64,000 bases of DNA from Tethya wilhelma. Taxonomy: Eukaryota; Porifera; Demospongiae; Tethyida; Tethyidae. The stretch covers positions 20,762,022-20,826,021 of the forward strand of contig CAXIPT010000002.1 of NCBI GenBank assembly GCA_964030475.1, in the 5' to 3' direction. Position numbers and translations under genes: made by a program. Each line of letters opens with the position of its first letter. The stretch's first letter is position 1. This document shows, one piece after another, positions 10,710 through 20,703 of the stretch. The notes beneath the pieces are model-generated. The model saw nothing but the letters and a program-made list of their open reading frames with translations. It made no database searches and was not told where the DNA came from.

Positions 10710-13700
10710 GTTCAACCAGAGTGTGTTCACAGTGCTGCCTTCTAAACCAGATGTGCGGCCATCGATGGTGCTCATCTTCGAACTGTTTGTCCTCCGAGGG
10801 GCTGCCACGCCCACTGATCGTGTTGTGGGATGGGGAGCGTTCCCGATATGTGATGCTAACTTTGGAATTATTGAGGGGCAGTAAGTCTACCCACTCTGTA
10901 TCAAATTTGAACTCTTGTCTAATAATGGTGGTCTTTTATTCAGGTATAAATGCCCGCTATTACGAGGCAGTGTGAATCCATTGGTCACCAAATATTCCAA
11001 GATTGAGAAAATGATGACCTCTGACCTTGAGAATTGGCTTAGCAATCTCTACTTTGAAGTCATCAAACTTCCAAGGTCAGTTTGTCCTGCAGGTCAATCC
11101 AGGCATTAATCTGTCCTGCAGGTCAACTACATGTTGATTAACTTACTATGGTCCCTCCCAGGTACCTCCAAGGCATGCATGAGTATGAGGTGGAGCTGCA
11201 GTTCTCCTCCGGCCTGCTGGGGCTGGTGGACCGCACCCACGATGAGAGGAGCGTGGTCGATGGAAACGAACCAATCATCAGTGGAACTGATGATGTCATA
11301 TCAGAACTTAGTGCCACACCCACTTTAAATGATGACAATGAAGTGGATACTGGTGTTAAGACTCTGTCCACCACTTCCCTACAGCCCAGCTCCAGTGATG
11401 CCCCCTCCTCCTCCAGCGATGAGGGTGAGAGAGAAGGGAGAGAGTTCTCAGACCTCAAAGACACACCAGGGCTCTACTACAAGGTGAGTGTGTCATCAGA
11501 GACAGACAAGGGATCACTTTATCTCCTCTCTCTCTCTGCAGGTCCATGAGAGGAACCATCCTGAGGAGAGCCGACACAAACTGGTCCAGACCATGTACCC
11601 TAACACACCACTTCTCCACCAATCAAAGAAGAAGAAGAGTGTTAACATGCCCTCCCCAGACGACCTGGAGAAACACACTATTGCTGTCAGGTGAGACACC
11701 GGCTCTGTTCAGATATTAGTAGCAAGATCAATTAAGTATTTGGTAAATTTCCCAGTAACTCTTAACACATTTCAACGTGTGTACACTGTACAGGCCCCCA
11801 TTCTCTGAGAATTCTAGAATGAACCGTCGTATCCATGAGCGTCTCCAGTATGTTGGTCGTCAGTTGGTGTCTGAGCTGGGTCTCTCCCAGTGGCGCTCCC
11901 TGGAGTTCTGGGCCATGGTGATCATCTTGGTGCTCAGCTGGTGGATACGCCTCTACCTCCATTACATTGCACAGTATGGCTTCCTCAGGGCTGTCTCTAT
12001 CCCAGTCACCAGGTGTGCAAGAATCAGTATATTACTAGTAAACTCTCTGTATATTACCAGTAAACTATCGGTATACCTTGTGAGAGTCAGTATACATACT
12101 GTTGTTTCTTGTCAGGTTTGAGTTCTACCCCCACACTGTTGTTCTCAACTACCAGAGCACCCTTCCCCTGACAAGGGAGGAGGCTGCTCTGGTTGTCCTT
12201 GGCCCTCTCTTCAACACATTCCTCTTCAGCCTTCTTGTTCTGTTGAGCTGGGTCAGCCAGAGGGTGTTTGGAGGGGTTCCTGACCTAGGCTCTCTCTTCA
12301 TCGCTGCCTTCGGCCTCCAGGTGTTGCTGGATCCCTACTGGGTGGCTCTTGTTGATGTCCTCCTCCTGCGCTTTAGAGCGCCCCAACCCGACTCACAGAC
12401 GGCAGACGTCACAAAACTCTACTGGCACTTTGTTCGCCTGGAGAACAATGGCATCGTGGGTCTCTTCCTGACCCTCTACCTCTACCTGCTGACGACCCTC
12501 ACCTCCCTGGCCATCTTCTACATGTACTTCCTCCGAGTGCACATGAACGGTCGTCTCATTGATGTCTACCTGAGGCTGAGGAGCTCGGAGGAGAGGCTCT
12601 TCTTCCCTCACGATATGGAGCTCTCCGTGGAGGAGCTCAGTTACATCTGTCGCAAGGCAGAGCAGTGGCGGGGGGCAGAGGGGGAGAGGAGGAAGGTGGC
12701 CGTCTACGACTACCTCTCAGAGGCACACGAGGTGAGTCGTTGGGATGGAAGGGAGGGAACTAGATGGGGTGTGATGTGAGTGGACTGTTGCTGCAGGTTG
12801 GTGATGGGGGACAGCAGAGGAAGAGGGTCCACGAGAGGATCACCCACCTCTCCATCCACACCCTTCATCTTGACGGCCTCAGAGAGCTCTACAGGCACTT
12901 CCTACGACTGGACAATGGCGCGATAATTGAAGTATGCTTTTATTTATATTATTTTATTTACAACTTTATTACCAAAGAGGAAATGGAAAGCAACTACCGT
13001 TACTGTTTGGCAGGTTTAATATTGTCAATCCTTACCAAGGCTGTTAATCTGCCAGATTTTTAGCTGTAATTATGGTATTAACATACATGCAGTCATTTTT
13101 GCACTGTGCATATGGTAGGTATAGTTTATTTATTTACAACTTTATTACCAAAGAGCAAAGCAGAAAAAGCAAGTATGCTATATAATACTATTATAGCGCA
13201 AAAGTTTGGCAGATTGGTTTTTTGGTAAGGACTATCAATATTAAATCTGCCAAAAAGTTATTTTTGCATGCACATATGGATTATGTGTATAGCTGAAAGC
13301 ACTGCCACTAAAACAAAATCCACCAATCATGGAAATTTTGACAATCTAGCAAATTTTATTCCTGCTAATATTTTGTGCTGTACGGTGTAAAGGTGACCCT
13401 GAATGATATAATTATAAGTACACCATATTGTCCTTCACCTTGATCACCTAGCTCTGTTGTCTTTGCCAACATATACAGCTGTTTGGTGAGGTGTCCCGTG
13501 TCCCTGGCGTGAGTGTAGCAGTGAAGAACGCCTTGTTGGCCCGTACCTCCCATTCCTCCAAGAGCCACACCCCTCTCCCATCTCACTCCACCCCTCTCAA
13601 GAAGCCACTTTTGACTGATGATGATTATAACGAGAGGGTGTCCCTCATCCCTGGCCAATCAGATACAGGAATACCTGAAAATGAAACCCCTAACAACAGG

Positions 13701-14009
13701 TTCATTTTTGCCCCATCGGCTGATATTCCTGGTCCCTCCATAGTCGGTGAGATCACAGCAGGTGGGCTGGACACCTCTCTCAACCTCTCCTCAAGCACGG
13801 CCGTTGACCTTGGTGAGTGGGACAATGAGGAGGAGGGGGACTCTGTGTTGGAAGAAAGGCCATCGTCAACTGCTCCACTACTTCCTGAAGAGCAGGAAAC
13901 AGGAAGTGACTCAGAGACTGCTGGAAAAGGAAAAGGAAGGAAAGGACGTAAAAATTTGCCTGACAAGAACCTTGGCAGCAAGCAGCTATCAGCAGGACAG
14001 CTGGTGTAG
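8826..14009 (+). CDS. Large multi-pass membrane protein with a C2-like region (unrecognised family)
   Basis: Sixteen exons (8826-8979, 9116-9313, 9424-9521, 9618-9764, 9837-9998, 10092-10187, 10247-10388, 10447-10589, 10711-10880, 10944-11075, 11162-11483, 11542-11690, 11794-12012, 12116-12731, 12797-12931, 13479-14009) total 3414 bp in one frame, 1137 residues. In order it has a disordered basic N-terminus, a charged coiled coil (EYLEFREKEAKRQREL onward, Lys/Arg/Glu-rich), a beta-rich C2-like region (KIHTLRGV...LVSLYDR...VGWGAFPICD), a Ser-rich linker, four hydrophobic helices (starting LEFWAMVIILVLSWW, EEAALVVLGPLFN, LGSLFIAAFGLQVLL and IVGLFLTLYLYLL), and an acidic tail ending in a Lys/Gly-rich patch. 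It recalls predicted OFCC1-type invertebrate proteins, but I am not sure. An N at 10642 lies in an intron and does not break the frame. Confidence 0.8.
12935..13265. repeat. Imperfect inverted and direct repeat in an intron
   Basis: The arm starting GGCAGGTTTAATATTGTCAA at 13009 is roughly the reverse complement of the sequence around 13205-13255. The motif atttacaactttattaccaa occurs twice in direct orientation (about 12955 and 13132). This fits a nested or decayed MITE inside the intron 12932-13478. Confidence 0.55.
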
Positions 14010-14416
14010 AATCATAATTGATATAGACTTGATTTAATTTGAACACTCGATCAATTTTTTGGCTTGCTTTGCAAATGAATGACTGCTCCATGTTAAATAA
14101 TGATTATTAAATTATATGAGTATTTAATAATATTATTCCAAGAGAAAAATACAAAATTAATTACTAAACTTGCACTATATAATTGTAATATAATAGGCAA
14201 TTGCTATGTACTGTCCCCACTGTATGCTGTCTGCAATGCATGGGGCAGATTATGTCATCATAAGTAACAATAATAGTTAATTAATTTTTCATCAGCAATA
14301 TAATCATTTAGAGTCGTTGAACCACAAAATGGGATGAAGGAATGAGGTCATAACAAATGAAGTACAAAATATTGAGCTAAATGCGGCAGCGTTCTAATAA
14401 AAATAAAGTCATGTGA
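14010..14416. other. AT-rich convergent intergenic region
   Basis: It lies between the 3' ends of two convergent genes. It is AT-rich with polyadenylation-like AATAAA motifs (for example about 14397-14405 on the plus strand), and I see no gene in it. Confidence 0.4.
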
Positions 14417-15301
14417 TCACTTGAAAAGGTAGACAACAGCAAGTGCCACTAATATTGGGTATACAAACATCACCACCAGGATCAGCAAACCCAGAACAAC
14501 CACACCCCTGGGCCCAAGTCGTCTCGTCAGAGCACTCATGTCCAGTCCCACGAGAAACGAGTTACCAAGGAGACCAGATGAGTAGACATTTCTAGAAAGA
14601 CGCTCAATACTCAGTCCAGTTGCAGAGGCTTGACGGATCCTACTAGTCACCTCTGGTTCCAATGTTTTGAAGTTGCTACAGTAACTGAGGAGACAAATGC
14701 AGAACTCTTTGGCAAACTCAACACAGTCGTTGAGAAGTACATTGTAACGATGAGGGGCCGCCCTGAGGGCTGCGAACTGGAGGGCATTAGGAGAGGTGCT
14801 CTTGTAGCGGCCAATGTGATAGGAGTACTTGATCTGCTTCTCAATCTCTTTGAAGAGTTCAAAATCTTTCTTGATTTTGTACAATTTCAGCTCGATGTTT
14901 TCATAGCAAACTTCAAACTTCCAGCACATGGTGAGACTTGGAATCTGGTTAACATCAGTGGAGAGCATGTCAGCAAACGGCCCATCAAGGTTTCCTATGG
15001 GAGCACACAGCACAAAGGCGTGAGCATGCCGGTTGACACATATGTAGACATCAAAGTTGCTGTCCTTTCTTGAAGTCAGCTCAGCAATTTTTGAAGTATC
15101 TTTGTCGATGTGTGCCTGGCGTATTTCTGAGTCAAGGTCCTCTACATTGTTGACATAGTAGGCCAGGGGGTCGTAGGAGCTCACTACCGTCTCCACCATG
15201 ATATCATAAAGCTTGTGTACAGCTTGGCTGGAGAATAATACAAAAACTAACAGTACAACAGTGCAGAGCAAAGTCCCTGGGAAATCCCCTTTGCATACCA
15301 A
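14417..15301 (-). CDS. Single-exon membrane protein with His and Asn-Asp-Cys motifs (possible LRAT/NlpC-like fold)
   Basis: An intronless frame of 294 residues. An N-terminal hydrophobic segment (GTLLCTVVLLVFVLFSS) looks like a signal anchor, and the C-terminus has a long hydrophobic stretch (VVVLGLLILVVMFVYPILVALAVVYLF) that forms one or two membrane helices. Between them, RHAHAFVLCAPIG and then RYNVLLNDCVEFAKEF are spaced like the His and N-C motifs of permuted NlpC/P60 or LRAT-type enzymes, which also often have a C-terminal membrane anchor. That assignment is tentative and no family is firmly recognised. A decayed copy of its middle part lies head to head on the plus strand at about 15421-15620. 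Confidence 0.65.
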   Translation of the reverse strand: MVCKGDFPGTLLCTVVLLVFVLFSSQAVHKLYDIMVETVVSSYDPLAYYVNNVEDLDSEIRQAHIDKDTSKIAELTSRKDSNFDVYICVNRHAHAFVLCAPIGNLDGPFADMLSTDVNQIPSLTMCWKFEVCYENIELKLYKIKKDFELFKEIEKQIKYSYHIGRYKSTSPNALQFAALRAAPHRYNVLLNDCVEFAKEFCICLLSYCSNFKTLEPEVTSRIRQASATGLSIERLSRNVYSSGLLGNSFLVGLDMSALTRRLGPRGVVVLGLLILVVMFVYPILVALAVVYLFK

Positions 15302-15420
15302 TTACATCACATAATAAAATTATGGTTTACTACAAAGGGATGAAACAGTTACTACACAATTATGTCACCTCCACTCAGTAGTGTTATCCCTTCCATAGTC
15401 TGTATCATGTGTGCCAGCAG

Positions 15421-15620
15421 GCCTGCTCATTGAATACCATGTCTTTGTGCTGTGTGCAGCTGGGCCCATAGGAGACCTTGACGTGGACAGGTCCATTTGC
15501 TGCTGTTCTCCACTGATTCCAAGTCTCACCATGGCATGTGCTGCAAGTTTGTCACGGAAACATTGAGCTGAAATTGCACAAATTTCGAGCTCTAGTCTTT
15601 AAGAAGATAGAAACGAAACG
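15421..15620 (+). pseudogene. Decayed inverted copy of the 14417-15301 gene
   Basis: The plus strand reads EYHVFVLCAAGPIGDLD, then IPSLTM, then after a stop and frameshift ELKLHKFRALVFKKI. These correspond in order to HAHAFVLCAPIGNLD, IPSLTM and ELKLYKIKKDFELFKEI of the neighbouring minus-strand gene. The order, the spacing and the broken frame indicate an inverted partial duplicate that has lost coding capacity. It ends just upstream of VPS11. Confidence 0.65.
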
Positions 15621-15760
15621 AGGCAAGATCCTGTTTTGCGCATGCTCAGTTCCAGAATGTCTCAAACTTTGGCGATCTTTTCCAAATTCCAAACACGGTA
15701 GTTTTACGGAGGACGTGTTCCGATCCTGCAGATATCTAACCAGGGCTGCTTAAAACGACC

Positions 15761-17054
15761 ATGACTTGGCGATCGTTCAAGTTCTTTGAGTTGGAAGAGC
15801 TGAAAGACCTCGACACCAACCAGCCCTATGACAAACTCAAGGTGCGTGAGCCGGGTTTAGAGATGTTTCTATTTATCGCCCACCATTTATTGTTTTCGTA
15901 CGCACCATTTTCTCTCTACTTAGGATCTTGGCATCACATGCTGTGCGTGTGGCAGAGGACAAATGATCTTTGGAGATATCCTAATTTGAAACTAATGTTT
16001 AGCTAGTGGGGTAGCAGCCAGGATGTAAATTATGGTGACCCAATATGCCCCGCCCCCCTAGCTCTCCATGTTGTCCATGTGTGTTTATTCCTTGACCTCT
16101 CTCTCTCTGCACATTCCCTGGGTCAGCTGCACATCCTGTCCAGTCTCAGGGACATCATTTCCTTCCAGGCCTATGCCCTCAGGGTGAACTTCATCTACCA
16201 GCTGAAACAGAGGAATGTGTTCATTACTGTTGGCGACGATGAGGAGTTCACCCCTTTAATTAAGTAAGCTGGTGAATATTCAACGGACTGTCCCCCTCAC
16301 TACCACCCTCTCTGTTCTAGAGTGTGGAACTTTGACAAGAGGACTAAGGATGGCTTCCCCACCTTGTCTCGTAACATCAGAGCTATCATCCCAGGAGAGG
16401 GGAAGAAACCGTCATCAGTAAGAGAGACAGGGAGGGGTGGTAGTCTTTGGTGGTGGGGTTCATTGCTCACTAATACTGCCAGTCAGAACAGCAGTGGACA
16501 GTAACGATGTGTAGCGTTCATCAAAGCCTGTGTGTGTTCCTGCTGTAGGTGATGGCCATTTGTGCTCATGAGAACATGAACATGATTGCCGTGGGCTTCA
16601 AGGACGGGACGGTGAATGTCATACGAGGGAACATCACTCGGGACAGGCAGTCCAGACAGGGCGTGGTCCACCAGGAGAAGTCTCCCAACGTCTATGTCAC
16701 AGGTGAGGGAGGGTGGGAGTTGAGGGTGGGAACAATGGCACTATCTTTGGGAAGTCCACTCTTGTTGTGTAACAATGAAACTAAATGTAAATAAATGATA
16801 ATAATTAGTTTCTAAGCAATGGAACTGGAGGAGTCGAGCCTGACTGAAAGTGGACAATGTTTTGAATTGCTCAAAGGATGAGCAGCTGTAATGAACACAT
16901 TGTTTATTCTCATCTCTTCAGGTCTTGGTTTCCGTCAGGTTGGTAAACGGACGTTCCTCATGGTCTCCACAACCAACAATGTCTTCTCCATTTTAGTTAG
17001 TGACAACAACAGAAAGGTAACCTTTTCTTCTTATTATTGTGCTACACCATCATC

Positions 17055-17117
<63 letters not shown>

Positions 17118-17118
17118 N

Positions 17119-17191
<73 letters not shown>

Positions 17192-18670
17192 TGATTCGTC
17201 TTGATGAGAATGACACCAAGACCAAGCTGGAGACACTCTTCAAGAAGAACCTCTACCCCACAGCCATCAGCTTGGCCAAGAGTCAGGCATACAATGATGG
17301 ACTCATGGACATCTTCACTCACTATGGCGACCATCTGTACAGGTGAGAGCCAGTGGGATTGGTAGACTAAGAACCTAAATAAATGATTTGACTAGAAAAA
17401 TTATTCAAGTAGGAATTTTTAAAAAAAATTATTTTACTCTCTCTCCCTTTCTCTGTGCAGTAAGGGTGACTTTGATGGAGCTATCCAGCAGTACATCCAC
17501 ACCATAGGGAAGCTGGAGCCATCTTATGTCATCAGAAAGTTCCTAGATGCCCAGAGGATCCACAACCTGACAGCCTACCTCACGGTATGTGGTTGGACCT
17601 CATTATTGACCCCCCTGCACTAATGGTCCCCCCCCCAGGCGCTCCATGAGGAGGGGAAGGCCAACGCTGACCACACCACTCTCCTCCTCAACTGCTACAC
17701 CAAACTGAGAGCCATCGACGAACTCAACAAGTTTGTCACTGTAAGTTCTTTTTACCATTACATCATGATTACATCATAACTAATCCCTCCCTCTCTGTTT
17801 CCAGGGTGACCAGACTCTGACCTTTGACGTAGACACGGCCATCAAGGTGTGTCGTCAGGCCAACTATCACCGCCATGCCTGCGAGCTCGCCAGGAAGTAC
17901 AAGAGACACGAGTGGTAGGTGTGGTTTGGGTGTGGCTCTGTGTGTGTGTGTCATACTATTGGTCATTGGTGTCTCAGGTATTTGAAGATCCAACTGGAGG
18001 ATGAGAAGAACTGTGATGATGCCTTGGAGTACATCAGGAGGCTGCCGTTTGAGGCTGTGAGTCAAGGTCATGTAGAGGAGCCAATACTGAAACTGAAGAT
18101 GTTTACATGATTCCATTCCACTGTTTGCCAGGCCGAGGCTAACATGAAGAAGTACGGCAAGCTCCTCATGGACACCCTCCCTGATGAGACCACCGCTATG
18201 TTGAATGACCTTTGTACCGACTGGGTACCACGAGGACTGGACAGAGGACCCATTGGTTAGTTTGAGGTTGTGTTGGACGTTGGTCCGTTCCAACATTGCC
18301 AACGGATGGTCCAACCATACCACCCCTTACATTAGTATTTACATGATGATGTAATGGTGATGTAATGATGATGTATCCAGCCCGGCAACCTGATTGTGCC
18401 AACCCTGCTGACTTCATTAAGATATTTGTTGATAAGAAGCAACATCTCATGGAATTTCTGGAGCATCAGACCAAGGTTGGTTGGAGGGAGATGGCAAGAT
18501 GGCTGCTCCACCTTCTTTCTCTCTCTCTGTGTGTTCAGGTCCGCCATCGTCTTCCTGAGATGGTCTATAACACTCTCCTGGAGCTCTACCTCGGGGAGAT
18601 AGGATCCTGCTCACAGGAACAGAGAAGAGCCAAAGAGATCAGAGCTTTAGAGCTCCTCAAGAGACCAGAG
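15761..18670 (+). CDS. VPS11: VPS11, CORVET/HOPS core subunit (internal and C-terminal exons lost in gaps)
   Basis: Exons 15761-15841, 15924-15975, 16113-16263, 16321-16417, 16549-16702 and 16922-17016 encode the N-terminal beta-propeller (WRSFKFFELEEL, FQAYALRVNFIYQLKQRN, VGFKDGTVNVIRGNITRDR). After a gap in a CT repeat (N at 17118), exons 17191-17342, 17461-17584, 17639-17740, 17805-17914, 17978-18056, 18132-18255, 18381-18475 and 18539-18670 encode the alpha-solenoid (KLEPSYVIRKFLDAQRIHNL, ADHTTLLLNCYTKL). Compared with human VPS11, about 150 residues of the propeller are missing at the first gap. Everything after ELLKRPE, including the C-terminal RING, is missing at the second (N at 18820). 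VPS11 scaffolds the endosome/lysosome tethering complexes. Intron 2 is an AT-AC intron, listed separately. Confidence 0.93.
15976..16112 (+). other. AT-AC U12-type intron in VPS11
   Basis: This 137-bp intron starts ATATCCTAAT and ends GCAC. It has TTCCTTGAC (16088-16096), a near-consensus U12 branch site, with the branch A at 16095, 17 nt before the 3' splice site. Splicing here joins TTT GGA G to AT TCC CTG GGT. This gives FGDSLGQLHIL, which aligns without a gap to human VFGDMEGQIWFL. No GT-AG pair I could find preserves that alignment. Confidence 0.85.
17053..17187 (+). repeat. (CT)n microsatellite with contig join
   Basis: About 135 bp of CT dinucleotides with an N at 17118. It sits in a VPS11 intron where exons coding for about 150 residues should lie. 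Confidence 0.9.
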
Positions 18671-18743
18671 GTAAGAGGAGGAGACCTCTTGCTGCTTCCA
18701 AGAGTCTCTTACCTTAGCCTTGGGTGGTTCATTACTTGTCCTC

Positions 18744-18819
<76 letters not shown>

Positions 18820-18820
18820 N

Positions 18821-18895
<75 letters not shown>
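18744..18895 (+). repeat. (CT)n then (CA)n microsatellite joined by N
   Basis: A CT run up to 18819, an N at 18820, then a CA run to about 18895. It joins the truncated VPS11 to the tail of a different gene, so it is a contig junction rather than a natural compound repeat. Confidence 0.9.
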
Positions 18896-18896
<1 letters not shown>

Positions 18897-18897
<1 letters not shown>

Positions 18898-19022
18898 ACA
18901 TTCCTATACAGCTGTTGAGTGGGGCAAAAAACAACATAGTTCTTCATCTTGAAAAACTGTTTGAAGAAGAGGTTGTCACTAGAACTGACAGTGCAGATGA
19001 GATATTGTGGAGATTGAAATAA
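18897..19022 (+). CDS. LACTB2: Terminal exon of a LACTB2-like metallo-beta-lactamase-fold endoribonuclease
   Basis: After a splice acceptor in the CA run, the exon reads DIPIQLLSGAKNNIVLHLEK, then LFEEEVV, then TDSADEILWRLK and a stop. From memory of the family, the spacing of P, L, AK-N, LHL-KL, E and a Trp near the end matches the C-terminal winged-helix end of LACTB2, a mitochondrial single-strand RNA endonuclease. The catalytic domain is absent because the upstream contig is missing. The call rests on about 40 residues. Confidence 0.5.
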
Positions 19023-19112
19023 TATTAATTATGAAAGGGACGAGGAAATTGACCTGTGAAAATCATCACTGAATAAAACAACAGTAAAAAAGGTGGTGCA
19101 ATATTTTTCAAA

Positions 19113-20277
19113 TCATGTAGCCTCCAGTTTCCTGTATTCTTTACGAAACATGGAGACATTGTCCTTGTATAGAACAGGGTCCATCCTCACAGAGGAGCTC
19201 ACCAAGGGGACATAGCCATACGCATTAGCAGCCATATTGAAGCACGCTATCCTGTCTTGGTTGAGTCTCTGTTGAGCTGACGTTGATTCTTGGACTGTTC
19301 TAGTTAGAGCCCGCCTGTGGGTCACTTTAATGGAGGCCTTGTGTGTGATGTGTGCTACCATGAAGTTGAGCACTATGTCCAGACATGTGGAGCTTTGGTC
19401 GGCAATGTTACGCAATGATGGAGGGAGAGCCTCCGACAACAGATAGCCATAGTACCTGAGGGGGTGTTGGAAACAGACAGGCCAGTTAGTGACTCACGTA
19501 GCTGCGGACGTTGCAACTGACACACAACCACCACTAGTGGGTGGAGGTACAGTTGCTATGGTAACCTACCCACCTGTGATAGAAGACGGCCCCTGAGAGG
19601 ATTACAGAGAATTGGTTGCTAGGCTGAGAGGAGTAGCTCCACTGTAGCCTGAGGGTGTCCCAGTGGTGCCTGTGGGCTACGAACCCAACCAGCCGGTCGG
19701 GGAAGGAGAGCCAGGAGGAGAAACCAAACTCAGCCTGGACACAGGCCAAGAGACAACCTTGTTACAACAGCGTTACATCCGTGACCTATGTAAGCACACA
19801 CTCACCTCATCACTGTTCAGCTCGACGTCTTCCCTCAGGTGTAAAATAGCATCACTTTGAATGCCCTCCAACGGCCAGAACTGAGCCAGCTGACCTTTGA
19901 CCTCTCTCCTCTTCACTGTCACTGGTAGAGGCAGATCTTGAGGGAGGTACACTTTAGACGGACCGGGCCCCACCCACAAAACAACAATCTGTTCCAAGTG
20001 AGCAGCTGCAGCAATGTTTCTAATAAGTTTAATAAGAGGGGCTGACTCTCTAGTGACAGGGGTAGTTACGGAGATGACAGCAGTGTAGTTTGCTCTGGTG
20101 GTTGGGGAGTGGCCCCTGTAGAATGGATAGTGGTGGGGGTCCATGCTGAACCCCTGGTGAAACACCAGCCCCCCAGGGGGAGAGTTCCACAGGTGGGAAG
20201 GCTTTGGTCTCAGTCGATTATGAATTATCTACAAAAGTATGTGAGTGTGTGAGTGTGTTTGTGTATATGTGTGAGAG

Positions 20278-20326
<49 letters not shown>

Positions 20327-20645
20327 GTGTGTGTGTGTGTGTTGTTGGAGGAGGAGAAATGAAATGCCAATGTCTGACGTATCATTTATTGTCAGACGCA
20401 TAATTGATTTGTGTTAATTAATGTTATTGTCTGCCGTATCTTGTACTTACTTCCAGTGTTGTCATGACGATCTTCTCAACTGAGCTAAAGTATGTGTCCC
20501 ACATAAATTGGGTGTGGAGTCTCATAGCTAAGAGATGCTGGGTCGGCACATTTCGCACAATGTGTGGTACTTGCAACAGCTGCCTCTCATCAATGTTCAG
20601 TGAGGCTTTGGACCAATCTAGGACCTCAGAGAATGGGAGGACATA

Positions 20646-20703
<58 letters not shown>

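Noticed and set aside
15924..16023. VPS11 exon 2 ending in the stop at about 15988 (a truncated protein).
   Set aside because: The U12-type splice at 15975/16113 restores the frame and the homology.
17053..18895. Long frames of Ser-Leu, Arg-Glu, His-Thr or Cys-Val repeats at CT/GA and CA/GT runs (also near 10641, 40482, 47854, 50540, 61381, 63801).
   Set aside because: They are translations of dinucleotide microsatellites on either strand and have no homology or splice context.
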